DNA of 43,373 nucleotides from Corallochytrium limacisporum (GCA_002811645.1 PDIP01000019.1:58431-101803), one strand, 5' to 3'; shown: positions 28,287-38,259, numbered from the stretch's first letter. Translations and numbers: made by a program. The notes: a model not told the origin generated them from the sequence alone.

Positions 28287-30956
28287 TCCCACCCACGACC
28301 GTGCCTGTGCCTATGGCCTGTAAATGGCCAAAGAGAAAACCGAAGAAAGAAACGGAATCGGACACCTAAACCATTAAAATTGAGGACCGGGACGAGATCC
28401 AAGACCTAGTCTGGCCCTTCCGACTTGGGCGGAGTGTACGAAAAGTCGCCAACCGCGTACCTGATTTCGTAATACATTTACTATGTTACATGTGCCGATA
28501 AACCATAATGGAGCACTTTACACATGTCCCGTCTGGGGGTAATCTCTTATCTTTGCTGTCGATTTCCGTTTAATTGTCCGCCCCCTTTGGTATTGTGTAC
28601 CAAAACCACCAAAGCCTACCACCAACCGAGCACAACGACAACGACCGAGGAGGAGGAGGGGTGGAGGGGCCAGCCGAAGCGGGACAGCGGAACCTTGAGC
28701 AGAAGTACAAAAACAAAATGCAAACCCCCGTCTCCCGGTTGGCAAAAAAAACGGGCCAAAAAGTTTGTGGTGCGGAGGCCCAGGAGGGAGAGAGCACCCG
28801 GGGAGGGGTCCCGTTCCGTCCCCTGCCTTAGAAGCACGAGTACGCAGCACAAGAGCGAGATCGGGGAGCGAGCGAGCCGAGCCGAGCAGAGAGAGGATGG
28901 GCCAGGGGAAGGAAGGGAAGAATGACCAGCGCTTTTATGGTTGAGTCAGTAGAAAAAGTGGGGAAGTCAGAGAAGGAAGAAAGAGGAAAGGAGGGTTGGG
29001 CGGGGCGGAGGGCGGGAGGGAGCAAGTCGGTAGTAGAGAGAGAGAGAGAGTCGATTGGGGACCAAAGGGGAACCGACGGAGGTCCCATTTTCTTGCCAAA
29101 GAGGTGAAGGGGGAGAAGGGGCGGGTTTACGCAAGCACAGCCGCCTTTGCGTGTGTCCTCGGAGCCTCGGTTGGCTGGGTAGGCGCTCCGTAATCTGACC
29201 TGCTGGCTCCTCTCTTTCTATTCCGGGTGAATGGGGTGGGTGGTGGTACTATGATTCCTCTCGTAGAGGTTACGGATAAAGCCACAGACACGCATTCCGG
29301 GATTAGCTATCCTTAGGAGGGGGCTGGATCAACTGCGCACACCATGCTCGCTGACTGGGTGTGTGATGCCCACCGTGTCTACGTGCACATTCACCACACA
29401 GACATTGATTTGCGTATCGCCGTGTATGCGGTTGAATTGTCTGAGCGTATAGATACTTCGCTCTGTCCTATCTGGGCAAACTTGGGGTTCATGTGGGAGG
29501 CACATGCATCACTCTCTTTTTGATACACTCCCCAGCTTGTTTGTTGGTACGTATGAAGTGTGTGCGTGTGTGTTTGTGTGGGTGTGGGTGTGCAGTGTTT
29601 GCGAGTGTGTACGTACGGTATCTTACACTCAGACCTACCATGATAAGTCCTGGAATTCGCCTTGAAAAGGGAGGTGGTTGGTATTGGTGTGAGTGATTAT
29701 GTGGCGGCCCAGTGCATGCAAAATCTCTCTACTCCACATCGCTAATCCCCAATCTCCCACCCTCCCCCGGGGGGGGGGGCAACCGATCATCCTCTGAGAA
29801 ACCGTTTGGCCAATCCATCTAATTAGGTTAGCAGTTATTGTTAAAAGGGTCGAAGGTATGGGTAGTAAATGGACTCCCTTACCATCCACCTGAATCAAAG
29901 GAAAAAGTAAAAGGGCAGGCAAATGGGCACCTAACCTACCCCGCTTGTCGGCCTGTTTCGCAGTAGTGGGACCAAGGTCTAAAAAAAAAGCTCGTCCCAT
30001 GGCCCAACCAGCGAGCCACTGGGCCCCCCCATTTTTCTTGCCAAATTTGAGGGGGGCAGAAAAGTATTGACATTGCAAGAAATTTGTTTCCGCCCAAAAA
30101 AAAAAAGTTTGGTTTGAGAACTGGCATTAAGCTAATTTGTTCCTGTTTGCGTCCATTAGGGCCGGGTTTCAATCGGCGGTCGCTCGCTTGTCCTCTGAAA
30201 TTCATAGTGAATGTACCATTGGCCATCACGTCCTTCTGACGGCCCCGATTGTGGGGTGGTGCTGTCGATGCGCCCAACCGGGGGCTTAGTCATTTCCAGT
30301 ACCGGTGGTACTGAATATAAGATATACTTTCCTCGGTCAGGAGCGGTCAGATCCTTCTTGCGCGACATCGCCCTCGCAGTGTTCCATAGCCGAGCAACCG
30401 GCAAGCGCAGGTTGGGCCCTTCCCTACATTCATTACCGAGGCGGCTCCCCCGGGCCCTTACCGGCTCGACCGTGACCGAAACATAAACCCCCCCCCCCGT
30501 CCGGACACAAGAAAAACTCTTCGCGCCCGTGATACACCGCCGAAGATTTGAAAGGGGGGCCGGTTGGTTAGGTACAAGGAAGGGGGTCTCGCGGCCCACC
30601 GGATCCCCTGCAGGTAAGGCCCCACCACCACCGGCGATCTTGCCGGGCGAGAAGCGATGACTGATCCTCCCTCCCGCCGCGAAGGACAAGGTGGGAAGGC
30701 GACCCGGCAAAGACAAAGGGGGAAGTCTTTGTGAGAGCTTCCGATCCGTGACAAAGGTAGGCGATCGCATTCGTTCTTAGTGTTCGGGCGTTTCAGTTTG
30801 GGTCTTAATTGGCTTTTGAGGGTTTCCCATTTCCCTTGCCATCGGTGTGCTGTTGTTTGCGATTGTTTTGTGCCCATGGCTTCTGGGGGTTTCGAATGCG
30901 GCCATGGGATGGTTTGAATACAGGCGACGATCACTGAATGAGATCTTGATAGGAGG

Positions 30957-30964
30957 TATAAAAA
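30957..30964 (+). promoter_or_regulatory. TATA-like element for the iron transporter gene
   Basis: TATAAAAA lies 199 bp before the ATG. It is the best TATA match upstream of any plus-strand gene in the window. If used, the 5' leader would be about 165 bases. Confidence 0.45.
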
Positions 30965-31155
30965 GCCGGGCCTGCCTTGTCAGTACGGATCTACACAAGG
31001 CACCTTTAGTTTACCACGGATATATTCAACGACCCATAGAAGTTTTGGCTACTTGTTGCAACCTCGCATCTTCGAGTTGAAGATCAGGACCCAGGGGCCA
31101 TTTTCCTTTACTTTAGCTTTTTACATTCCGCGCTTATCTTGTCAATCAGAACACT

Positions 31156-32004
31156 ATGCCATTCCAGCAATCTACTGAAGACCTCGCCTCTCGGGACCTT
31201 GGCAAGGCTAGGGATGCCTACATGGAAGGCGATGCTGAAGCCAGCCGCGCCGCCCACACCGTGACGATCTATGAGGCAACCGAGTCACACAAGGTCGGAA
31301 CCGGTGGTTACATCAAATCCGCTGTGTTTGGTGGTATGGACGGTATCATCACCACCTTTGCCATTGTCTCTGGTATTGCCGGCGCTGATCTCTCCAGCGA
31401 GCTCGTTCTTGTTCTCGGCATTGCCAACCTGCTTGCCGACGGTATCTCCATGGGCTTCGGTGACTTCATCTCCAGCCAGGCTGAGAACGAGTACGCTCAT
31501 TACGAGCGCAAGCGGGAGGCATGGGAGTTTGAGAACTACCCTGAAGGCGAGATCAATGCAATGGTGGAGATTTACACCTCCAAGGGAGTCGAAAAGGGCG
31601 ATGCGGAGCAGATCCTGCAGCTCATGTCCAAATACCCCGATTTCTTCGTGGATCATATGATGGTGCAGGAACTTGGCATCATGATGCCGGACGAGGACGA
31701 CAGCCCTGCAAAGGACGGTCTGGTCACCTTCACTTCCTTCCTCATCTTTGGATCCTTCCCTCTGATTGCCTACACCATCTTTGAGGAAATTGACATCGAA
31801 GGTGACTTCAATTGGCCGTTCTTCTTCGCCTGTGTGGTGACTGCAATTGCCCTTTTCGCTCTCGGTACGATCAAGGGCTTGCTGACCAACAAGAACAAGT
31901 GGGTCAGTGGTCTTTGGGTCCTGCTCAACGGTGCTCTCGCTGCCGCTGCTGCGTACTTCATCGGTTTCGGTCTGCGTGGCCTGGTCGATGAGGAGTGCTC
32001 TTGA
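31156..32004 (+). CDS. VIT1: Vacuolar iron transporter, VIT1/CCC1 family
   Basis: The 282-residue protein is a VIT1/CCC1 transporter, which exchanges protons for Fe2+ (or Mn2+) to store the metal in the vacuole. Membrane helix 1 carries GGMDGIITTFAIVSG (59-73) with D62. Helix 2 carries ADGISMGFGDFIS (94-106) with M99. The D-to-M spacing of 37 equals D43-M80 in the Eucalyptus VIT1 structure. A long, Glu-rich cytoplasmic segment follows (about 107-180), which in the family binds metal. Three further hydrophobic helices lie near 190-213, 223-245 and 249-275. The length is typical and nothing is missing. Codon choice favours C-ending codons, which suggests good expression. A TATA-like box lies 199 bp upstream. 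Confidence 0.95.
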   Translation: MPFQQSTEDLASRDLGKARDAYMEGDAEASRAAHTVTIYEATESHKVGTGGYIKSAVFGGMDGIITTFAIVSGIAGADLSSELVLVLGIANLLADGISMGFGDFISSQAENEYAHYERKREAWEFENYPEGEINAMVEIYTSKGVEKGDAEQILQLMSKYPDFFVDHMMVQELGIMMPDEDDSPAKDGLVTFTSFLIFGSFPLIAYTIFEEIDIEGDFNWPFFFACVVTAIALFALGTIKGLLTNKNKWVSGLWVLLNGALAAAAAYFIGFGLRGLVDEECS

Positions 32005-32414
32005 AAAGGGGACGATGATAGTTTGGCGCGGCTCTCTTGATAAGAGATCGTCGCGCCTTGATTCCTCACATCAATATAATTTACATTTTTTTGTCTGTTT
32101 TGTAATCTATTCATCACCTTTGACATATATTGACGTAAATGGTCTCCTTGTCTCCCTGTGACCCAATGGCTCTTCTCCAGCAGAACATCGCCCCAGAGCG
32201 AAACCTCTCTCGGGATCTGCCGACTGCCCGCCCGTGCCCGTACGGAGTCAGACGGGGTGGGGCGAAGAGGCAGGGCGGTGATGGGAGAGCGCTGAACCCT
32301 TGCTCACACAACGCTCGGGCCTCCCTCCCTTTTTTTTTTGGTCTTATTTTGCCTTTCATTTCTTTTCTTGTCTTTCGTGTCTTCTTCGGCCGGCGGGGCG
32401 CCAAAGTAACGCCC

Positions 32415-32521
32415 GGGGGGGGGGGGGCGGTTTCCGGATTTTCGCTTGCGAGCAATCCAACACCCCCCCCCCTCCCTGCCGCAGCAGTGAGGGGAGCCCA
32501 GTGGGGTGACCCACTGCGGTT
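32415..32521. repeat. 107-bp segment repeated 22 kb away (copy B), ending at the gap
   Basis: Same orientation as 10146-10252, with one substitution. It ends exactly at the first N, so the assembler stopped inside or at the edge of this sequence. Confidence 0.95.
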
Positions 32522-32640
32522 NNNNNNNNNNNNNNNNNNNNNNNNNNNNNNNNNNNNNNNNNNNNNNNNNNNNNNNNNNNNNNNNNNNNNNNNNNNNNNN
32601 NNNNNNNNNNNNNNNNNNNNNNNNNNNNNNNNNNNNNNNN
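32522..32640. other. Assembly gap (119 N)
   Basis: Runs of N. The left edge is the repeated segment and the right edge is a G run. The true length is unknown. Confidence 0.99.
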
Positions 32641-33519
32641 GGGGGGGGGTCCAAGGCACAGGCAGCCCCGAGGCCTCCCACCGCCGCTTCCTTCCGTTCC
32701 CACCACCGCCAAAGTCGCGCCCCGGGGAAGCACAGAGGGCCGTATCCCCCGCTTTTTTCCATTTTGCAAAGCTGGCAAGAATCGCGTGTTGCGTGCGTTT
32801 GTGTGCGCGACTGGAGGGAGAGACGAGTACCCGCCCGTGCGACTGCGTTGTGTGCGTGCGTGTGTCTCTGTGTGTGCTGTGTCTCTCTCTCTGTCTCTCT
32901 CTGTGGCTTTCTTTTCAGGTGGACGGACAGAGGCGGAGGACGGCCCTGCCGACCGAACGGGGGAAAGGCGGCCGCCGGGGAAACCATAACAGCGGGGAAG
33001 CTTTGTGCTGCTGCCAAACCCTCCCTCCCTCTCTCTCCCCTCCGGGGGGAAGGTTTGCGCCCTCTCACCTGCGAGGGAAGCCGAGCCAAAAACGAGAAAC
33101 CGAGGACAAGAGAAAGGGGGGGGGGCCAAGCGGGTGTGCGCTGGGAACGCGGGAGCGGGGGCCGTTTGGGAGGGGGGGAGTTTGTTACGCTTCGGGCAGA
33201 GAGCAAAGTATCTCCGGCCGGTGTGTGTTAAACTGTGCAACGCGCTTAAGGCCCTGGGACTCTTTGTGGGCTTTGTGTGTTGAGGAGGGCGGTAGCACAA
33301 AAGCCGGTCAGGTCTGGCTCTCCTCTCACCCTCCCGGCTCACCCCTCGCTCCGCCTCCCTGACGAAAGCGTCTGGCTGAAACTTTGTGTGTGGAGGCCGT
33401 GTGTTTTCTTAATTTTGGTTTTGGGTAGATGTTCGGTTGACCCAGGGTATCACGAAGGAGCGCAAGGGTATAATGACGTGTTTTTGTGATGGTTCCACGC
33501 ACTCTTCCGTCACCTGCCG

Positions 33520-33526
33520 TATAAAC
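33520..33526 (+). promoter_or_regulatory. TATA-like element upstream of the SLC25 carrier gene
   Basis: TATAAAC lies 218 bp before the ATG, a distance close to that seen for the iron transporter gene. A second string, TATAATG, lies at 33469. Neither is strong. Confidence 0.25.
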
Positions 33527-33743
33527 CCAGTAACGTAGCCTAGCTGGGTTTCTCTCACGGATGCCCGGCACCTTTGGCTATTTCAGAACGACAGAACATT
33601 CGTCTGGGTCTGAGTATGAAGGGTGTCGCCTTGGTCATAACCGGGTGACTTTTCCACGACCAGGCATCCGCAGATGTAAGGGAACTATCCGGAGTTTTGG
33701 TGCAATTTCAAACAGCGCATAAGCCAAAACAATAAGCACAACC

Positions 33744-34808
33744 ATGGGGTTCGATCCCCGTGACACCGCTGCCGGTATGGTGGGCAGCATCTGCAATGTC
33801 TACGCCGGCCTTCCCTTCGACACTGTCAAGGTGCGACTGCAGACGCAGAAAGTGGGTGCCCAAGGAAACTATGCCGGCGTCTACGACGCTTTCGCCAAAA
33901 TCGGCTCCAAAGAAGGCATCCCGGCCTTTTGGAAAGGCGCGACCGCTGCCCTGGCCTCTGCAGTCACTGAGAATTCTGTACTGTTTACCGCCAATGGTTT
34001 TATTCGGAGACAATACATTGCGTACAAGTACGCGATCCCGTTGGATGCGGTGCCATCGGAAGAAGAGGAGGTGGCCACCGCGGTGGCCGATGCGGCTGCA
34101 GCTGGGGTGCCCGGCTACGAGGGCGGTGACAGTGAGCCGAGCAATGGACCTGGAGAGCATAAGGAAACTGTGCGGGAACAGCGCGCACACATCCGGCTGG
34201 GTTCCCTAGAATATGCAGCTATTGGTGGCCTGAGTGGTATTCTCAGTGCAACGGCCATCTGTCCCTCGGAAGTGGTCAAGATCCGTCTGCAGAACCAACG
34301 GTCTGCAGCTGGCGCCGGCGCCAAGATCCAGTCTCCGGTACAGATCGCGCTGAACCTGCTGCGCACTGAGGGACCACTCGGCTTCTTTCGTGGTTGGGGT
34401 GCCATTGTGCCGCGTGATATCGTCTTCAATTTCTGTTTCTTTGGAGCCTATGAAACGATCTGTACGAATGCCTTGAGCCTGACGGGACGGCCCGCTGACA
34501 AGGCACTGCTCAACCCACTGGAAGTGGTAGTCTACGGTGGATTGGCGGGTATGACAGGATGGAGTCTGATGTTTCCATTCGATGTGGTCAAGAGCCGGCA
34601 GCAGAGCGTGAGCAATGAATTCAAGGGGAACGCCTTATCAATTCTGCGGCGGATTATTGCAGAGGAGGGCATGCAGCGACTATATCGTGGCTGGTCTGCG
34701 GCGGTGTTCCGGGCATTCCCGGCGAATGGAGCGCTGTTCTTGGGTTATGAAATGACGGTTAAGACCCTGCACCAGGCATTCCCACGGAAAGACGGTCTTA
34801 AGGTTTGA
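33744..34808 (+). CDS. Mitochondrial carrier (SLC25), ornithine / basic amino acid type
   Basis: The 354-residue protein is a three-repeat SLC25 carrier of the inner mitochondrial membrane. The signatures PFDTVK (24-29), PSEVVK (174-179) and PFDVVK (278-283) mark helices 1, 3 and 5. Several blocks are close to the ornithine carrier ORC1/SLC25A15 and to the related carnitine group: TENSVLFTANGF (75-86), CPSEVVKIRLQ and FPANGALFLGYE (325-336). R224-D225 sits at the contact point II site where ORC1 has Arg-Glu, typical of amino acid or carnitine carriers. A likely role is ornithine/citrulline or basic amino acid exchange, but substrate calls from sequence are unsure. Between helices 2 and 3 there is an insertion of about 45 residues (100-146), acidic and Gly/Ala-rich. 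The start context ACAACCATGG is strong. The gene is tail to tail with the PPR gene. Confidence 0.93.
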   Translation: MGFDPRDTAAGMVGSICNVYAGLPFDTVKVRLQTQKVGAQGNYAGVYDAFAKIGSKEGIPAFWKGATAALASAVTENSVLFTANGFIRRQYIAYKYAIPLDAVPSEEEEVATAVADAAAAGVPGYEGGDSEPSNGPGEHKETVREQRAHIRLGSLEYAAIGGLSGILSATAICPSEVVKIRLQNQRSAAGAGAKIQSPVQIALNLLRTEGPLGFFRGWGAIVPRDIVFNFCFFGAYETICTNALSLTGRPADKALLNPLEVVVYGGLAGMTGWSLMFPFDVVKSRQQSVSNEFKGNALSILRRIIAEEGMQRLYRGWSAAVFRAFPANGALFLGYEMTVKTLHQAFPRKDGLKV

Positions 34809-35091
34809 ACTCTGACCAGATCACCATGATCAGGTAGGCTCATCGGACTGGGCCGTATAGTTTAGGTTTCCATGGGAGAATTGTACCGATCTCACCAGCA
34901 AGCAACACCTGCAGTAGTGCGCTAAACAAAGGAAGAAACAGACGCTCCCGATTCAAACTTGCTGTTCTTCCAGATGTTCATGTTTGTATGTATTATGACG
35001 ATGTAGTAGTTGTAAAATACAAGTGTAATTGATTCGAAAACACACACAGAACGGTAGTGATGAACTCCATCAGACGACATGTGCCTTTAGC
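34809..35091. other. Convergent 3' intergenic region between the SLC25 and PPR genes
   Basis: This 283-bp gap holds the 3' ends of both genes. The middle is AT-rich (about 34975-35040), fitting polyadenylation regions. I see no reading frame of note. Confidence 0.5.
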
Positions 35092-38000
35092 TTAGTCCCC
35101 CAGGGCCGATCGCTTTCCAGACTGCTCCCTCTCGCGCACCCCTGCCGCTCGGGCGATCCATTTGCCAGCTGCACGATCGTAGACTCCACGACCCGGCTCC
35201 CCGGCAAGCTTGCGTCGCATCCATCGGCGCGTGAGTAGATGCTTGCCTTGCAACTTCGGATCCTCCCAGACGTGCGGTTTGTCGATGCCGTAGCCGAGGA
35301 TGGACGGTCTGGACTGAAGGATGCGATCGTTGTCCCACAAACCCTTGGGGTCTCCAAGTTGCATGCACAACTCCTTGACGTGGTGCCAGTCTGTGATCAG
35401 ACGGTTCTGTCGCAAACGATCCAGGAAAAGTGACATTTTCAAAGGATCGGGAGTGATGCCCACGCTGGTCATGCGCTCCATCGTTTCAATGCCGCGGTCA
35501 TAGAAGCCCTCGAGGCCGCATGCGTGAATGAAGTAGTAGCATGACTGCTCGTCTACGCCGTTCGTTCCAGACGTCTCCACAGGAATGCGATCCAACAATT
35601 GCTGGGCGTAGCCCATGTGGCCCGTATTCGTCGCGCAGTGAATCATGGTGCGGAAAGCCGCGACAGGCAGGAACGGTTGACAGTAGTCTGGTAAGACCTG
35701 CTCAAAGACGTGTCGCGCACCCTCGTAGTCGAGGTTATGTGTCCAGATGCGCAGGTACGAGAGTGCATTGACAGGACCAATCTTGACGCCCATGTTCTCT
35801 GCCTCGAGTAGGCGCTGGTTGGCGAACTCCTTAAGCATGGCCGATGGATAGAAGGTACCGCTGCGAATGATATCCTGGTTGTCGTTCAGGGTCTCATCGA
35901 GCAGCTGACCCAACTCGTATTTGGACAATGGGAACTCACGCACAGCCTCTGGAGAAGTGTTGGGCAATGTCGCGTCATTGTTGGGAGCATTGGTTGTAGC
36001 CATGGTGTCTGGAATGGCCTCCTGGTAGACACTATTGTTATTGTCATCCTCATAGGCGCCGAGGGCCTCGTCACCCAGCACAGCGTTTCTGTAGAACTCA
36101 GGGTCCTCAACGGAGACTGGATCCGGCGAAGCTGTGCCATCAACATCGCCTAGCGCCTCCCTGATGCGCTCCTGTACCTCTTTCATCGCCAGTTGACGGT
36201 GCATCTGCACCTCAGTGTTCGGATTCAGTGCCCGCTTCTGGAATGTGTAACGTGCATGGATGGCGTATGTGTGTAAGAGGTCACCAATAGAGTCAGTGAT
36301 GAATTTGCTGGCCTGGTCCCGTCCCATTCCGCCACCAACCTGACGAAATCTGCGGTCCGCCACTTCTGCGGGCAGCAGATAGTTGTGGAAGATGTTGTGG
36401 GCCAGATCAACGTGCCCAGCATTTGCGGCAGCCTTCAACAGTAGCGCCATCGTTGTGGGGCTCACCTCCATTCCCAGGGCCTTCATTTCTTCGACCAGAA
36501 GCTGCGAACGATTTACGAAATCCATACGCTGGGCATACACTTTCAGCAAAGCCTCATAGTGCGTCTCGTTGGGATTATAGCCCAGGGTGTATAGATCATC
36601 AAAGAAGAGCTTGGCCTTCTCCGCCATACGACGTCGCTCGCAGGCCTTGATCAAGGTCAGGATCGTGCTGTCAGTGGGACGGTACAGCTTCCCACGGACC
36701 ATCTCCGAATAGACTTGGTGGGCTTTTTCGTCCTCACCATTGGCCACCAGACCCTCGAGAAGTTTGTTGTAGGTTTCCAGGGAGACCAGTGCATAGTCGC
36801 CGATCAGTTGACCGCGGCGTTGCAACAGTTCCAGATAGTTCACTAGATCAATCATGCGGTCTGGTAGACCCAAGTTGGAGTACATGTCCAGGGCATGGAG
36901 GTAGTCGTCATGATTTGGGACCTGACTCATAACTCGCATGAGATCGTAGGTTCTGAAGAAGATCTCAGGACGAACTGCCCAGGCACTGAAACCCAGAACA
37001 TTACGAAGAAACCTGTCTGTGGTTTCATGCATCTGTTCAAGCTGTTTCTTCCCCGAGAGCGACAGGTTCCTGTTGGACAACGTATCCAAGGCTTCTAGCT
37101 CCATGATTCCTTGCAAGCCTTGCTCCACAGCCCGTGTGACCTCACCATGGAATCCCATATGTTCCTTTTGCTGAATTTTTTCCATCGCTTCGTTCGCGTT
37201 CAGCATCGAATTCGCGGCACTGTTCCAGACTGAAATGACCCGTTTCACGTCATCGTCGGGCGCGGAAGACGAAAAATGATTCTTTAGTAGCCGCAAGTTG
37301 GTGACGTTGGGAACGTGGTCCCTTTGTATCTCTTCTTGCCATGAGTTGTAGTCACTTGTGTAGTCCTTACCGGGCGCTCCTGCACTTTCCGCGGATGCAG
37401 ACTGTGCCGCCTCTTCTGACATGACACTGTCCACCTCTTCGAACGATAGGTTCTGGGTACCCTCAGTTTCTCCAAGCAGCTCTCGAGAGTTTCCATGCAT
37501 CAGAGCCATGTAAACGTTTGCAACATCAGCCTTGTAAAACATGTTATCATTATCAGGCCGATCGACAAATTTGCCCTCCTTGACCGATAGCAGTAGATCC
37601 CGGATGACATACTTTGGTACCCCGAGCACGGGAGCTAGGCGTGATTTGTTGACAGACCGTTTCATTTCCTCACGGCCCTCTTCTTCAGCCAATTTGCGAT
37701 CTCGTACATCACGGTCAATAAACATGCCTTTGTACCCTGCTGCAACCAAAAGTGTACCACTACGCTTCAGTTCCTTACGGAGATCATCAAATCGCTTTGT
37801 CTCCCAAAAAGGCCCTTTGGCCAGACCTGTGTCACCATCGTATTCCTCACGGAACGTGACTGGTGTACCCTTGTCATTCTGGTACCGCCGCTGCAGCAGG
37901 CTCATTCGCGGATCTGTCCCAGCAGCAATTTCACCTTTCAAGATGGCCTGTTCCTTTATATAGTATTCACGACGTTCCTCGTGCTGTTCCATAGCCTGGA

Positions 38001-38259
38001 CGACCGTCTCCAGTAGCGCATCACCTCGTACGGCTCTCGTGATTCGCTGTTTCGTAATACTATGAAGCCGTGCTTTTTCTTTGTAGGGATCTGAGGGCAT
38101 AATCTGCCTATCTGGCTCTTCTTTAGCTGAATCAGACTCAAAGACTAGGGTCGTCGTGTCCTCAAATCGTGATGACTGCCACCGGCGTGCGACGGAAGCC
38201 ACTGGGGCACGGCTTCCCGCGAAATAGACATGGCGCCCGCGCCACAGCATTCTATTCAT
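35092..38259 (-). CDS. Large mitochondrial pentatricopeptide repeat (PPR) protein
   Basis: I place the start at the ATG at 38259, giving 1055 residues. The frame stays open nine codons further to 38286, but that codon is TTG. From ATG 38259 the protein begins with an arginine-rich, acid-free targeting sequence ending RRWQSS. Residues about 490-630 contain at least three tandem PPR-like helix pairs (ETYNKLLEGLVANGEDEKA, DSTILTLIKACERRRMAEKA, ETHYEALLKVYAQRMDFVN). More degenerate helical repeats lie near 800-960. PPR proteins bind organelle RNA and act in processing, stability or translation. The first 480 residues and the basic tail resemble nothing I know, so the RNA target or ribosome role is unknown. 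The gene is head-on to the SLC25 carrier gene. Confidence 0.85.
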   Translation of the reverse strand: MNRMLWRGRHVYFAGSRAPVASVARRWQSSRFEDTTTLVFESDSAKEEPDRQIMPSDPYKEKARLHSITKQRITRAVRGDALLETVVQAMEQHEERREYYIKEQAILKGEIAAGTDPRMSLLQRRYQNDKGTPVTFREEYDGDTGLAKGPFWETKRFDDLRKELKRSGTLLVAAGYKGMFIDRDVRDRKLAEEEGREEMKRSVNKSRLAPVLGVPKYVIRDLLLSVKEGKFVDRPDNDNMFYKADVANVYMALMHGNSRELLGETEGTQNLSFEEVDSVMSEEAAQSASAESAGAPGKDYTSDYNSWQEEIQRDHVPNVTNLRLLKNHFSSSAPDDDVKRVISVWNSAANSMLNANEAMEKIQQKEHMGFHGEVTRAVEQGLQGIMELEALDTLSNRNLSLSGKKQLEQMHETTDRFLRNVLGFSAWAVRPEIFFRTYDLMRVMSQVPNHDDYLHALDMYSNLGLPDRMIDLVNYLELLQRRGQLIGDYALVSLETYNKLLEGLVANGEDEKAHQVYSEMVRGKLYRPTDSTILTLIKACERRRMAEKAKLFFDDLYTLGYNPNETHYEALLKVYAQRMDFVNRSQLLVEEMKALGMEVSPTTMALLLKAAANAGHVDLAHNIFHNYLLPAEVADRRFRQVGGGMGRDQASKFITDSIGDLLHTYAIHARYTFQKRALNPNTEVQMHRQLAMKEVQERIREALGDVDGTASPDPVSVEDPEFYRNAVLGDEALGAYEDDNNNSVYQEAIPDTMATTNAPNNDATLPNTSPEAVREFPLSKYELGQLLDETLNDNQDIIRSGTFYPSAMLKEFANQRLLEAENMGVKIGPVNALSYLRIWTHNLDYEGARHVFEQVLPDYCQPFLPVAAFRTMIHCATNTGHMGYAQQLLDRIPVETSGTNGVDEQSCYYFIHACGLEGFYDRGIETMERMTSVGITPDPLKMSLFLDRLRQNRLITDWHHVKELCMQLGDPKGLWDNDRILQSRPSILGYGIDKPHVWEDPKLQGKHLLTRRWMRRKLAGEPGRGVYDRAAGKWIARAAGVREREQSGKRSALGD

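Larger units (their letters stand above)
26328..31155. other. Gene-poor, microsatellite-rich region between the FNT and VIT genes
   Basis: This 4.8-kb divergent interval is the most repeat-rich part of the window. About 26700-28000 is pyrimidine-rich on the plus strand, with several CT arrays. About 28780-29100 is purine-rich. Further on are GT-rich sequence (29550-29620), short G and C runs, and A runs near 29985 and 30095. A 204-codon minus-strand frame (30156-30770) is the only long frame; I see no domain in it. The last 200 bp carry a TATA-like box for the iron transporter gene. Confidence 0.6.
32005..33743. other. Gene-poor region with assembly gap between the VIT and SLC25 genes
   Basis: I see no gene here; the long open frames only exist because they run through the N gap or through GC-rich simple sequence. 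It contains the second copy of the 107-bp repeat, a gap, a GT/CT-rich patch (about 32780-32920) and a G run near 33115-33125. Two TATA-like strings (33469 and 33520) precede the carrier gene. Confidence 0.6.

Noticed and set aside
30156-30770. 204-codon minus-strand frame upstream of the iron transporter gene
   Set aside because: It is long enough to notice, but I see no family, no domain and no convincing start, and it lies in GC-rich low-complexity sequence. A database search with a significant hit would change this.
32114-33362. Several frames of up to 407 codons spanning the N gap
   Set aside because: They stay open only because the Ns contain no stop codons; the flanks are simple sequence.
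33744-33775. tRNA-like T arm (GGGGTTCGATCCCC)
   Set aside because: It is the start of the SLC25 coding sequence (Met-Gly-Phe-Asp-Pro). No acceptor stem, D arm or anticodon arm can be formed around it.
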